From positions 160,131,124 through 160,195,123 of the forward strand of contig NC_135498.1 of NCBI RefSeq assembly GCF_052857255.1: a stretch of DNA of 64,000 nt, in the 5' to 3' direction. Position numbers and translations under genes: made by a program. Origin of the DNA: Amblyomma americanum (lineage: Eukaryota > Arthropoda > Arachnida > Ixodida > Ixodidae). Below, piece after piece: positions 19,975-32,490 of this stretch. The notes under the pieces are model-generated. The model saw only the letters and a list, made by a program, of their open reading frames with translations. It searched no databases and was not told the DNA's origin. Every line of letters starts with the position of its first letter. The first letter of the stretch is position 1.

Positions 19975-22680
19975 AAAAGGCTATGGCTGGCACTTAACGC
20001 TGAGCATTTTGTTGCACTACGGCTACTACTTTCAGCCGTAATTGCATGTTGCCGATGCCTAATTAGAAGTTTTTAATGCATGGAGCTAAAAGGTATCTCG
20101 AGAAAGGAAAAAATTTCAACTACAGTGAATGGACTAGATTTCAGCCGTTCTGTGGATGAATAAATTGGCAAAGAAATTAGCTACTTTATTCGCGATTTCT
20201 TTAGCAACCCAGCCATCCTTTCGCACTTGACAACAAAATCACTTTTCGTGTGCTTGAATTGATTTGAATAGATCAGCTTCTTGTTAGCTTCGAATTATAT
20301 TTTATGCCCGTTTTCATATTCTACCACATGGACCATTTTTGTGCTGCTGTTGCCGTCATTCCGGTACTACCGATGCGGTCAGGCCACTTTAACACAAGGC
20401 ATCCATGCGGTCGAGCCGTCATTATCGCCACCATTCCGAAACTACTCATGTTCTTATCTGTTATTGCTCGTCAGATTGTCAGCTTCGAGAAACTGCGAGC
20501 GGGGCCAAACCACTGTTACCGCCCAGACTCCAGAACTGGTGACATGGGCAAGTTCCTTTATCTGCCAGCAATGCGAAACTACTAGAGCTCGCTGCGGTCG
20601 ATGAATTCCCCCGGTAGAGGACAGTATAGCATAGTGTCCTCTTTCCGGAGTTCGTTCGTAGTAGAATCGCAAGTGGTAGGCTGACAGTGCTGCTTGCTCA
20701 CTTCCTCGCAGCAAAAGGAGGGGTTTCTTGCTTCAGCAACCCTGCTACTTTCGATCAGCTTAAACGGCGTCAACTCTTTCACGCCCCTTTCAGGGAGCGC
20801 AGCTTAATCACTTAGGAATAGGAGTGGTGTATACTTCAATGAAAGTTTCGATGTCTAAAGGCTGTACTTCAGAAAGTTCACTCTTGATAGAAAGAAAAAT
20901 ATATCTCGTATGTAGTCGGTGGTCCTTAAGAATTTTGCGATATTTTTTATTCGTGTATATAGCACGTTTTAAAGCATTTAGGAATGCTTGAGGCCGGTGC
21001 AAAAACATAGACAAATCTGGCAGGGGATGTGAAAGTATCTCACTCGTCAAACGCAAACCCATGGCAGTCAAACACTTCATTCTGTCCCGACATGCCACTT
21101 TCGCTAGGGCTGCCCGAAGCCGACTGTACAGCAGCTCTGTTTACGCGCGTCACTGCTATCGGCAGTAATCCTCGGCTAATGCTGCTATCGGTAGTTCAGC
21201 CGTAGTGCCGCAGATTTCGGTACACGTACAAACCAAGGTCCTAAAACAGCGTAGCCGCCAGTCGCTATTTTAAAATTATACCGATCGAAGAAGCGTCACA
21301 AAACTCTCTGTGTCATGTCTATTTTCTCATCCTTTCTTTCGGCTCTGACATGTGCTATACTTACACAGTCTTTTTCTTTAATTATGAATCTTGTTTGCAG
21401 TTCGTACATTGACGGTGTCTGCCATCAGCGCCCGCAAGCTGCCTGAGTAATCATGATGAATGCATTGGAATCTGTAGCGGCTTAATTTTTTTTTTCTTGT
21501 AAGAAGTTTTCAATCTTAAATTTATCTTCTAATATTGGCGCAAATTATCCCGACTGTTTCGTAATGTAATAGCCAACTCGACCCATCCGCGTCTGTAACT
21601 TTTCTGCCAACAGCGCGTAATATGGACCTCACTGTGCCATCTAACGCGTCAGAAGTGAACCGCCTGAAATTTCCCCATTATATCAGTTTTCCAAGCTTTC
21701 ATACAGAGCACCAAACGTGCAGAAACATTCGAGGAACTATGTTCTTTTTATTGTCACGAAATGTACAACTTACCAGCACTGGTTCATGAAGAGAACCTAG
21801 CTATATCTTTGTATTCCAGTTTCGTTTGAGGGCGGGAGTACGTCTCGCCACTTATTCAGTGGCACAAGTATACAAGGCAGGCATGAATCAGCTACTGCTT
21901 TGAATAAATTACTTTCACTTGCAACAGTTTTAGGGATGGGCTGAGTTCACACATTCAATCGGTGTTACGCGATCCTCCATATTTCGAAGAGCTGTTACAC
22001 CAACTCTTACATTACAATCTGTGCACTACATTTCCCTTCCAGTTCCAAGTGCTGAAATACATGACCAAATCCTTTTACTTATTTCCATTTATTTTTTCGT
22101 AATTTTTGAAACTGTTTTCAATCTGCTCTGTTTTGAACATCACGTGTTTTAGGTAGTTATAATAACTCCATTCCCATTATGTAACCCTGCACAGGGTTCT
22201 TAAGGGTTCAGAAGCAAAGATGATGATGTAAAAAATGTGAACTGAATTAACAATGGTAATGTGTTCCTATGTCAACGCGATAGCGTTGAAGGTCCCCTTC
22301 GGGAAAAAAACCCGGTTTCGTTGGGACTTGAAAATCGTTTTTGGTCGAAGGGGCAGTGATGCAGAAAAGCAGGTCCGGTGAAAATGAAAAAGGTGGTCAA
22401 GTGGAATTGAGCCGCTGTCCGTTGAGTCGGAAGCCGGGCACGCCACCTCTACACTACTGTGGTACGTTAAAAATGTGATAAATGGAGGCTTTGCACGAGC
22501 CCCCCCCCCAGCGTGCAGAAACACTTAGTTTATTAGGGTCACTAATTAGCGTCACCAGTTAAAATGGACGATTATGTGTAAGGAAGCAGTATGCGATGGT
22601 TACAAGCGTGTCCATCTTTGCGAAAGGGTGAGCCAGGGTACTCGCAAGCGACCGTAAGTAGCCTTTAACTTTATTGCGGC
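19975..22680. other. No recognisable gene
   Basis: AT-rich. A minus-strand frame at 20808-21098, opening with GTG, stays open for about 110 codons (ending EVYTTPIPK). It has no motif I know and irregular codon use. At about 22165-22230 'gtaaccctgcacagggttct' and 'taagggttc' resemble the 3' foldback of L2-like LINEs, too little to call. No other repeat is recognised. Confidence 0.4.
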
Positions 22681-22719
22681 ATATATACTCTCAAGTTTGA
22701 CGTAAGTGTCCCACAATTG

Positions 22720-23150
22720 TTTCCATTGTATGCTATCGCCTGTAGTGTTTGTCCTGATTTTCATTTAGTCTTGCTGTTTTTTTCACTTCGTCTTTCATGT
22801 GAGAAATGTTTAAAACTCAGTGCTGTATTTAATGGTTTTTTAAGAGCGAAAAATGTTATAAGTCCGACGTTGATTCCTCAGGCAAAACAAGGTAGCGGCC
22901 AACGATTTTAGCCACTGCTGCCAAAAATACTCGTTAAGTTGCGACATTGTTTACTTGAAACACATGCTGTGCTCTGGACCAAATTAAAGTTCTGGGTGTG
23001 ACGTTTTGAGCTCTCACTTAGCGTTGAGGCCTCACCGCTATCCATGCTTTTCAGGGGACAAAAAAAAATTATCTGCTTGATTCTGCAGTTAGGGTTTTTT
23101 TATAAGGACGTCCAAGTTGAACTCCTTGGGTGATCTAGTAACGAGTATAG
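22720..23150 (+). repeat. Unnamed dispersed repeat, copy 1
   Basis: Similar over several hundred bases to the reverse complement of 26890-27390. Shared blocks include 'tgattttcatt', 'gcgttgaggcctcaccgct', 'ttttagccactgc.gcc' and 'ttttataagg.cgt', in the same order. There is no coding signal and I cannot name a family. Confidence 0.6.
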
Positions 23151-23802
23151 CGTTATTTCGTTTCCACTGTGCATCCGCGAAGTACTCGGTGAATTTCAAG
23201 TTTATTCAGCACCACTTATTTCAGCTGGGGTGCGGGTCAGCCTGAACCTAGAATATTTTTAAGTATAATTTCATTTTTGTTTTGCTTATACAGTACCCGG
23301 CCACTGGTCCATTTCATCCAGCAGGAAAACCCGTCCGATCATCGCCACAACAGCTGCGCCGCATTCCACTGTGGAACTCAAGCCAGGTGCTAATGCAGTC
23401 GAGCCCGGACACACGAACCGGGATATTTCGAATTGCTGGCTGTATCGAACGCACAGTTTAACCCCTTAAAAAGCTTGTTTAAAAGTATGGGAAAGCAGTT
23501 CGCCTGACCGAACTTACCGAAATTCTTCCGGTCGTTTGATACATCGAACGGCGCGCCTCGCCCTTGCAAGTCGCAGTTCTCCTGACGGTGCTCTCTGATC
23601 CCTTTTTGCACACGGAGTCGAGTCGGCTGCGCCACCTTGGACACGTGCTCGCAGCACTAGCACTGTGAAATCGCAGTAAGGGGTGAACGTGGTGTCTTCC
23701 TGGGGGTGACCAACAGCCTCTGGTTCCCACTTTTCACGCCACATAACTGTCATGGGGTAAAACCAACCTAGATGCGGCCCTCGCGGGATGTGCTTCGCTG
23801 CC
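23151..23802. other. No recognisable gene
   Basis: Short frames only (84 codons or fewer) on the minus strand at 23390-23753. No motif or repeat boundary is recognised. Confidence 0.4.
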
Positions 23803-24341
23803 TAAGGCCCGTTTCACATGCTAAGAATTTCACCGTCCGACAATGCGAATTCGGTCGGTCTGCGGCTGGAGCGGGCCGCTGCTCTTGCCGCAGACGGCTT
23901 GCGAACGATTTCCGTCCGGTTGGAATTCATTCGCAGCGTCGGCGCGTTCGCTCGGCGACTGACCAATAGTGAGCATCCTCTGCCTGGCTCTCCGTCAGGC
24001 TTGGCTTTGGCCAGCTTTGGCCAGGCTTCGCTTTGGCCATAATGTAGTTTTCGAATAATTCACAACTGTTTACTTTGATAAAAAGATACGAAATGTTACC
24101 TTGCATCGAAAAGGGCGCATGACTACAACAACATGAACACATTCAACGTTGCATTACTGCCGCGTTTATTCACAGGTTGGATAAGCAGACATCTAGCAAC
24201 CCTGTTGTCACAACCGAACGAATTCGCAGGCTCTGCGTTGCATGTCAAAGGACTGAGCGGCAATCGCGTTGCGGCGTCAGCGGCAGCACCGAATTCGCAC
24301 TGTCGGTGCGGCAAAATTCGCAGCATGTGAAACGGGCCTAA
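23803..24341. mobile_element. PIF/Harbinger-type MITE with TAA target duplication
   Basis: A 533-bp element (23806-24338) flanked by TAA at 23803-23805 and 24339-24341. It begins GGCCCGTTTCACATGCT and ends with the exact reverse complement. The inverted similarity continues inward for about 50 bases ('cgacaatgcgaattcgg' against 'ccgaattcgcactgtcg'). Three-base T-W-A duplications and long inverted ends are the mark of the PIF/Harbinger superfamily. It has no transposase; the DDE_Tnp_4 relic at 1-1005 shows that such enzymes have existed in this genome. Confidence 0.85.
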
Positions 24342-26889
24342 GGCTTTGGGTTAATTAACACTACGCCAATTTTAGTGAGCGATTATTCTATTCGACGAGC
24401 ACAGGTTGGAGCATTACACATCTTTAACAGGAAGTGGCTAGAGTTCCAATGCACCGTCCGCTGCGCCTTTCATGCGAAGCACGTTAGGCATAGCAGTACG
24501 CAGTGAGCAGTGCGCTGCCAGCACGCCGGCGGGTGTCAGGGCGCCGCAAGAAGCTAGTCACCAGCGTGTATGTATGCAATGTACTCTTCTATGTTACAGA
24601 CAAGCTCATTTACTACCATTTTTTATATATGGAATTATCGATATATCCAACCATTTGGCTGTCCTCTTATATTTCGATATAACCGGGTTTAACTATGCCA
24701 TGTTGCGTACCGCATGGCACAGGCGCCTGCTCTGGATCAAAATGTTTAAAACTGAGAAAAAAAGCCTAGAAAAAGAAAGGCAAGAAAGGAGGTACGTTTG
24801 TTTTCGAAAGAAAATTTCCTAATGTGTTTTAGGCTGCACTGGCTCCAGAATCTAAAATCAGAGCTTCTGTGCCCCGTTCATCCCGTGCAGGCTTGCTAAT
24901 GAACTAAACACTGCGATTCAGTGCAGTTATGAGTGAGGTACTTACCTAGCTATTTGCACAGGGTTCTTGTGCAAAAATGATACGAACTACAACTCCGGTG
25001 AGCATATGTATGTTAAAATTCCATCGCCATGTATGAAAAAGTCATCGACCTCCTAAACGATGCTGGCGCTTTCGTAAAGTACGTTTGCAGGTGCCGTTGA
25101 CTTCACCTAGGCACACGTGACCACATTTGAGAATACAATAGGCGACTAAGATGTCATTTGTGGGTGGATCGATATGACATGGTTTCGAAACTATAACGCA
25201 ACAGTATTGAATGTCATGAGAAAGACGGTAGAAATACGAGCGCTGCGCTTTTATTTTACAAACAATACTGAAACTCACAGACAGCGCGCATAAACTACTG
25301 TTCCGCAATGTGGAGTAACAATCTGCCTTGATGACGCCGCTTATGGACTACAGAATGAAGACAACCCGTTCTACATACTTTTTTTGTTTAGAGGGGTGCG
25401 CGGTGCAACATCAAAAACCAAACAGCTTTCAATATCTTCTTGTATTTATAGTAGATATGTTCCTTAGCGGTAGGCGCAGGTGTGCATGCTTTCGGGAGAA
25501 ACAAGCTGCCTTTGACCGCCGGATGTGCACATGAACATAAATATGAGAGAAGGAAAACACGCTCACTTTTCCGTTCACAGCGTCGCGCAGATGTTTATAC
25601 ACCGAATGGCCGTGCTCCGCAGCTGTGCCTTGCAGAGCAAAACAGGCGCGCCCTGCCTCGCGGAGCGGCGAAGAGATATTTCCGACTTGCAAAACACCGC
25701 TTTCCCTGCCGTCCTCCGCGCCACCTGCAACGAGTGAGCTGGCAACATAACCTCTAAGAGACGCTGCAGGCATGCCTTGGTTTTGACCGTCTCTGCGACG
25801 CCCACCGGCGCGCCTGCTTTGGGTAACGCCAGCCCCAAGCTTGCGCAAGCCGGCTCAAGATTCTTTGGCGAATGAATGCTCCGATATTGGTGCAGCGTCC
25901 GCGGTATATGTGTTGCCACGCAGGAAGATACCCCTGCTGTGCAGCGCACGCCAGCCGCGTGCTTTGCCGACGTGGACGGCGACCGCGGGAAATGAACATT
26001 TTTTTTTTCGTCCCTCGAGGCTCAGGCGGGTAGTTGGCAGGCGGCCCGCCTGACAGAGACGCGGCTGCGGCCAGGAGGGCGGCGAGAGCTCTTCTTACTC
26101 TTCGCACCGAGGCACTTTTCTGATCCAACCGTGGGATCGACGAGATCACTGAAGCTGCCTTGCGGCCGTGAAATATACTCTGTGGTCCTACGAACGGAGA
26201 ACGAATGGATCGAGCCTGCTCTCCGTGTGCCATCAGCAAGCATCAAATGAAATGCGAACAAGACAATGGAAACATGAACAGTAAATTGAGGATCTCTTTG
26301 CCTTAATACTGGCTGAGGGCAATCTCACTTCGAGCGCGCGAAGACAGTCCTTTAGAAGTGTTAATCAAACTCACATTTGTTTCCTCTCCAGGAGCTAACA
26401 TCTTTGCGCTTTTGTTTTTTGGCATTTCAGTTCTCTTGTTCGCGTTTCATTCGTTGCTAGTACTACGTGGCACAGAGGCCTCAATTTTAATTACGTATCC
26501 AGTGTAACGCAAAATACATTAGAAAATTCTCTTTTGCAGCTCAAGCTTGTCTACTACGTCGCCCTTTTTTCTTTTCAGCTCTTTTATGTCTGTTTGAAAA
26601 AAAAAATTAGCTCGATCCATAGCAGCTCCGTGCGCCATGTAATATTGGTCTCTTCCTACCGCGGAACGCGCTGCTGTTCTTGCGGAGGCCCTTGGGCGGG
26701 TTTCCCCGCATAAGCAAATGTACAAATGGGAGGCTGTTTAAAGAAGAACGAAGATGAAATTCTGCTTACAAGGGTTCAGGTTCAGGCTAACCCGCGCTCC
26801 AGCTTCAAGAAATGGTGGTGAATAAAGTTAAAATCGCAGAGTAGTTCTTGGGTGCACGGTAGAAATAAATAACAGTGGGCTCATTATGA
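24342..26889. other. No recognisable gene; GC-rich island at 25.4-26.2 kb
   Basis: Overlapping open frames of 120-160 codons occur at 25429-26261, mainly on the minus strand but in several frames at once. This is what GC-rich sequence gives by chance. None shows a domain motif. The rest is AT-rich with nothing recognised. Confidence 0.4.
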
Positions 26890-27390
26890 AAGCTTCCAAG
26901 GAGTTATGTTTTTACGACCTTATAAAAAGACCCTGACAGGAGAACCAAACAAGTAATGTGTTTTTTTTTTCCAGGGGGGGGGGGGGGCGATTAAAGGCAG
27001 CGGTGAGGCCTCAACGCTGAGTCACGGCGCTCAAAGCGTCCTCCTGCATAATACTTCAATTTGTTGCACAAAACCACGTGCGTTTAAAATCAACAATGCC
27101 GAAACGTAACGTGCATTTTTGGCATCGGTTCGGCAGTGGCTAAAGCCGTTGGCCCCTACGTTTTTTTGGCGGCGAATCCACGTCGCACTTCATATATTCC
27201 CCCTCGAAAAATCGGTCAACAGCACAATGAGTTTTAAAACCAGTTTTCTCACTTGGAATACAGCTTCAAAATAAGAAGCAGGAACGAATGAAAATCAGCA
27301 CAAAGAGCAGCACTGAAAAAGAAGGAAATGACCAATGTTAGTTTTGGTTCAAATTTATGTCACCAGTGGCACTTCCCTGTTCAGTTGATG
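26890..27390 (-). repeat. Unnamed dispersed repeat, copy 2 (inverted)
   Basis: Reverse-complement relative of 22720-23150. A run of T followed by 13 G at about 26975-26988 replaces a shorter 'tttcagggg' part of the first copy, so the homopolymers have grown here. Confidence 0.6.
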
Positions 27391-30270
27391 TCTGACATTT
27401 GTGTTGTGTGCCCTCTCCTCCTCCGTGATTTTGTGCGCCGAAACGATGTTCCATAGTGCAAATTTCATTCATCATCACAAATATTTTTGAGCACTCAGAA
27501 CCCTTTGCTGGCTGTTACATGACGGGGAAGTGTTCTCGATAAAAATACGCCTAATACGCAATGTTACAAGCGAAGTACATTTTAAAATGTTTCAAAAATT
27601 GCCAACTGTGACAAGAAAAGAAGTACAAATGAATGTCTCGTGGCTCAACACCTGGTAGGGGAAGGCAAATACGCTTGCAATTTACTGTTCAAGCTGACAC
27701 AGCTCGTTATGATTTGTACGGTATATAATTTTATAAATTAGGTGACTATGACTTCCATTACAAAATTTTTCTCTCTCTTTGGCATCTGTCTCAAGGAATC
27801 ATGAGCGCACTAAAGCGCAATATTCAGGAGTGAATGAAATATGCAGCATTCCTTAATGGTGCACTTTAGTGAACTCTAAGTGCGTTTATTCATGGCAGGA
27901 ACTCGATTCAAGCGCTCCGAGCACTCTTTGAAACTTCGTGCACGCTTGTTGCCCAAATGTAGCCTATGTGGTTTCTTTCCCTATTAAATCGAATATAACT
28001 TTTCGGCTCTCACCCATTTCTTTTTTGTACTCACCGCGGACAGTTGGAGGAGACAACCAACATGATTGCAGTGGTGAAAGGCACGCGCGGAGTGCCTTTC
28101 AGCCAAACACGTCATGGCTTTCCGCTTTGCCGTTGGCGGACTAATACGAGGAGTGATGCGCCCGGCCGTGGGCGAGGAGAAAATGTAGTCCACTTGCTGC
28201 CGGCTTGTTCTTACGATGATATGATCTGCTAATCAGAAATATGCCGATGTTTTATAAAATTTATACTTAAGTCATGTCCAAAAAGGGTAATAAAAGTACT
28301 CTGGGTGTCATGGTACTCTGGGTGTCATCGCTGATTTTAATACTTTCATTGGCATCACAGGGTGATGAGGCTGTGTCACGCGAAACAGAATAATCCACGC
28401 ATATTTTTATTTCCGTCTGCGACTGAGACAATTTATTCCCGGAAACCATAAAAAACAAAAGCAAAAAATAATTTCTCCACAACTTTCTCTTAGTGCACCT
28501 TAAAAGGTTCGAGACTAGATACGACGTATATTTTTTTCCCAATGAAGAGCAGGTTTTTTAAAATACCGCCTTTCCCGTGGGTCGCACTATTTTCCACGCC
28601 ACTATATTCCTAAGCAGGGGTACGCGACTAATATTTTTTTCAGAACCGAATCGAACCCGAATCGAATAATGATAGGATCGAATTTAATGCGAATACAATA
28701 TGTTTTCGAATATTCGTTATTTGTGTGAAAAATTCTAAAAATAAAAAATAATCGAGCGAAAGAGCTAATTGCTAGCGACGGCGCTGCGGCACGGTGCTGC
28801 TACTTACGGAGTTCAGCTACATAGCTTTATATGACGGTTACGATTATGTTACGCGCGATTCAGCGATGGCTGCTTAGTGATTTATTTTTTGGCAGGTGGC
28901 TGTTCCGAACAGAGCCACCCGTAGGCTTATGCAACCCAGGTTGACCTTGCCATAAGGTGACATCAGACGAAGAGACACGAACAGACGCACAGCATTAGTA
29001 AAGGTCCTGACACATCCTACGTGGTGTCATGCGGGAGGGTAACCATACCCTGGTTGCCATGGTGAGAATGTATGGTAACCATGGTAACGCACTCACCGGT
29101 TACGCCGACGGCGACGCCCAAGCCAGGGACAGGCCTCTAACAGCTGTCGCTGTAAAATGTAGGCTCTTCTCCAGCGGTCACTGTGAGGCTCCCAATGACT
29201 ATAGTCACGAGCGGTTGCTCAAAACCGAGCAAATGCGCAGCTGCTTTTGGAGAATCGACTGCGCGTGTTTTGCTGATAGCTGAAACATCCCAAGCCAGCG
29301 GTGTTCTTTGGTTTAGTAGGAGAACATACCTTAGCAAATGAGGTGTGTGATAGGCGCTACAACGCTTCACTTAGAACGACGCAGTAGTGCAGCTCACTGC
29401 TGGACGCTTCAGCGCCTGCGAGGGCTGTCTGTCGTTGCTGCTGTTCAATCACTGAAAAATGTTTGCCCTTTGACTTCTCTTTGATGGTTCAACACGGCTG
29501 GGTATGTGCGTCCGAATTTTACAGTGCGACTGACGCTGATTAAACTCGGTGGACAAATGACGTTATTAAACTTTACGCCTTGACGCGGCAAGGAATATCT
29601 CCCCGTAAAAAATTTGCCTCCGAGAGACATTCATTTAGGATATGTTGCCGTTTGCAGAGCAAAAAATAAATGTGCATATGCATGCTAATGTTTTCAGCTA
29701 TTATTTCTTGAGAAAAATCAACTACAGCAGACACCAAAAGTAAAAAGAGCTGAGTCGCCTTTTTCTTCAGCCCACAGCGGTGTCATTTTTCACCCTTGTC
29801 GCTGCATACCGCATATGTATATTTCACCCCGCAATACTGAGTAAAAAATCGCACACAGGCGCTCTATGTACGAGCTTGAGCACGGCCCGGGCCCGCAACA
29901 TCAAGACCTGACGAGGCGCTGGCCTGGAGAAACAGCGCATTTCCACGCCCGGCCCTAACACGCCCAGTGCTCTAGTCTCAGTCGTAATGTTCTGGTGCGG
30001 GCCGCTATGCCGCATCGGCCTATCTTGGAGGTTGTGTATGATTGTAATGAACGAGGCTTTAAGAATCAATCGCGTCACGGCGCTTAACCCCATCCCGCGG
30101 AGGTCCCTGGAACATGTGCTGTGCGGCGTTGCAGAGTGGCCTGTTTTTGAAACACTCGCCTAAAAAAGAAAAAACTACTGCTAGCCTTATCCCTCTGAAC
30201 GTTGAACCAACACCAAACCTAATTAGATTGCTCATTGATTCGTTCTGGCGCTGTCATGTGCTAGCCTTCC
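27391..30270. other. No recognisable gene
   Basis: No domain found in the short frames. At 28640-28720 there is a cluster of 'gaatcgaa' and 'cgaatattcg' words of a kind often seen in decayed repeats. At 28297-28329 a 16-bp phrase 'gtactctgggtgtcat' is duplicated in tandem. Confidence 0.4.
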
Positions 30271-30345
30271 TTATTAGCTCAGCTGATAGAGCGGCTGCTC
30301 CGGTGTTGGTTCACGGGTTCGTACTCACAACCGGGACAAACATTT
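30271..30345 (+). repeat. tRNA-like sequence (SINE head or tRNA relic)
   Basis: 'ttagctcagctgatagagcg' has A-box form (TAGCTCAGCTGATAGAGC) and 'ggttcgtactc' 33 bases later has B-box form. The stems do not close into a cloverleaf by eye, so I call it a tRNA-derived repeat and not a tRNA gene. Confidence 0.55.
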
Positions 30346-31989
30346 ATTCACCTGCGAAGTTTCTGAGAAAGCTGTACAGGTTTGCATAAGTAGCCGTTAG
30401 GCGGCGCTTGAGTGAATGCTAACGAAAATTACTTCCATATTACTTATTCGATCTTTAGGCTATTTAATCGGGAACTTGGCAACACATTCGATTCATGTCG
30501 AAGTTCTTTAATGTAGAATATAAATTATACTCGCTCAGTGAATTAAATAGGAGAAAATTAGAAAATTTCGAGTGTTCGCATGCCCGTATTCATAAATGAC
30601 TAAGCTGGGCTCGAGAAGGCGATATCAAGAAGTTATCACGGCTTGAGTTCACCAAAGTAGCAGGGTTGCAAAAGAAGCAAGCTCGTTCTCCTTCAGCTGC
30701 GAGGTGGTCAGTAAGCGGCACTGTCAGCGTGTCGCTCACTACAGCGCGGTCAGTACTACGCACGAGCGCCGGAAAAATGTCTCTACGCTCCCAACCACCA
30801 GGGAGGAAACATCTTGGGCGGCTGAATGAGCCGGTAGTTCAGGATTGCTGACGGCATGAAGAGCTTGTCCATATCACCAGTTCTGAAGTGGGGTGGCTAC
30901 AGTGATTTGGCCGCGGCTGCACTTCCTGAACGCTGACGAACATAACAGATAACAGCGCGGGTAGTTTCAGAATAGTGGCAATAATAACGGCGCTTCGTAT
31001 CGCTGCTGACGAGAATGGGGCAACGCTATCGCGTCAGAGTGGCTTGGGATAATCAGCGTTTTTTTCCCTGTTGCTGACACGCGAGTGGAGATCCGGATCA
31101 GGTGTGCAACATTCCTCTTTCTGAGCCTGCGTCAGCAGTAGGAAGCTTCAGTTAGTTTCTGTTTGTTACAAATTTAATACCGTGCACCAGGGGATGGAAG
31201 TAGAGCTGATTTTGCAAACATAAATAGATTCCTGCACATTGCATGGAGCGCGAGAAACTGCGGCAGTGTCCGAATTGTCTGAGGCACCGAGAGGCGAAGG
31301 AGCTTCTTATGTTCTATACTCTTGTCACGACAGCGATACCACGATCCATTTGGCTTTCATCCTGCCTCTAGGACAGGAATTGGCGGTGAAGTCTGGGTGG
31401 TTCTACAATGGTATATAGGGACGTTTCCTACTAGCTGCGTGCCGGCGTCTATCTTTCGCACGTATTCGCAACTCCGGAAAAATTTACGCGTCTGGCAAAC
31501 TCTGCACAACATAAACATGAATGGCCGTCCTCTCTGGCTCCGCGCCCGCACTGACGCTTGGTGCTGTTCATTGATTTATCGTATCTGACGTGAAATCACG
31601 GTGTTTTGTCTAAAGCCAGCGGACTATAGCGGCCAACCCATTTTGCCTGCTCAGACTGGAGAACCACGCTGATGACCACGCCGAAATCGTTGCCCTGTGC
31701 AGCTGAGCGCATAGAGACGTCAGGATCGTAGCGCGAGCTGTGCCAGATCGCTATCAAGATGAATTGCCTCTTCTGAGAGCTACATGCTGGGAGGCCAGTG
31801 CACATGCACTACCGTGCTTTTCTGAAAGGTGTGAATCCGTGTGTACGGCACTCACTCACTGTTACAGGCAAGTCAATTTTCGGTTCTCACCGAACTGACT
31901 GCTGAAAGATAAAAGTTAACTTTGGAGTTTTATCATCCGCTTGTTTGGTGAGACGCTGAATTCCTAAGCATCTGCCATCTGGAGCCCAC
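30346..31989. other. No recognisable gene
   Basis: Only short frames (88 codons or fewer). No repeat boundary or domain motif recognised. Confidence 0.4.
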
Positions 31990-32490
31990 ATAAAGCGTAT
32001 CTAATCATTGCACTGGAAGCTTTTCACAACAGTGCATGCTGGCCCATTCATTCATTCATACCGCATGCTCACACCACATGAGTGTTTCATAATAGAAAGC
32101 AACATCCGTACTGCCACCCCTCTCTTAACATCACCGCATTCCAAGCCTTACCTTTATCAAAACTTTATTTATTCTTCACTCTATCTATCACCTCAAAATG
32201 ACAGCCGCAGAATGCATGTATCATTGCAACAGACGCACTCCAAGTTGCGCGCACATTACTACGCTGTCCGCTTCATTCTTTTTCGAGTCTTCACAGACTT
32301 TAACGGCCTGCCGTATGGCATCGTCGTCATGGCTTCATCATCTGCTTTGAAAGTGTAGCTGGTTATCTTTAAAGCTAAATAATCCCCGCCGTTTGTTCCG
32401 TTGTTCCTAATGTAATCCAATTCCTTATGTAACACCACTTTGAATCGAAGCCTTTAAGAAAAGAAAATTGCACTGAAATAAACCGCAATG
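31990..32490 (+). mobile_element. Decayed LINE 3' end
   Basis: The plus strand from 32008 to 32358 has an order of weakly conserved words found at the C-terminus of L2/CR1-like reverse transcriptases: TSPHSKPYLY, then HSKLRAHYYAVRFILFR, then FTDFNGLPYGIV. A 3' UTR with 'gaagcctttaagaaaagaaa' and 'gaaataaa' follows to about 32490. There is no polymerase core. Confidence 0.45.

Noticed and set aside
19361..20076. Four very long ORFs (MYVC... on +, HTYI... on -)
   Set aside because: They are translations of the (TATG)n microsatellite, which has no stop codon in several frames.
20808..21098. Minus-strand ORF of ~97 codons
   Set aside because: No motif, a GTG opening codon and unbiased codon use. 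I could not separate it from chance.
25429..26261. Overlapping minus-strand ORFs of up to 161 codons
   Set aside because: Several frames are open at once in a GC-rich tract, no domain is visible and there is no splice or start support.
30271..30345. Functional tRNA gene
   Set aside because: A- and B-box-like words are present, but acceptor and other stems do not pair convincingly.
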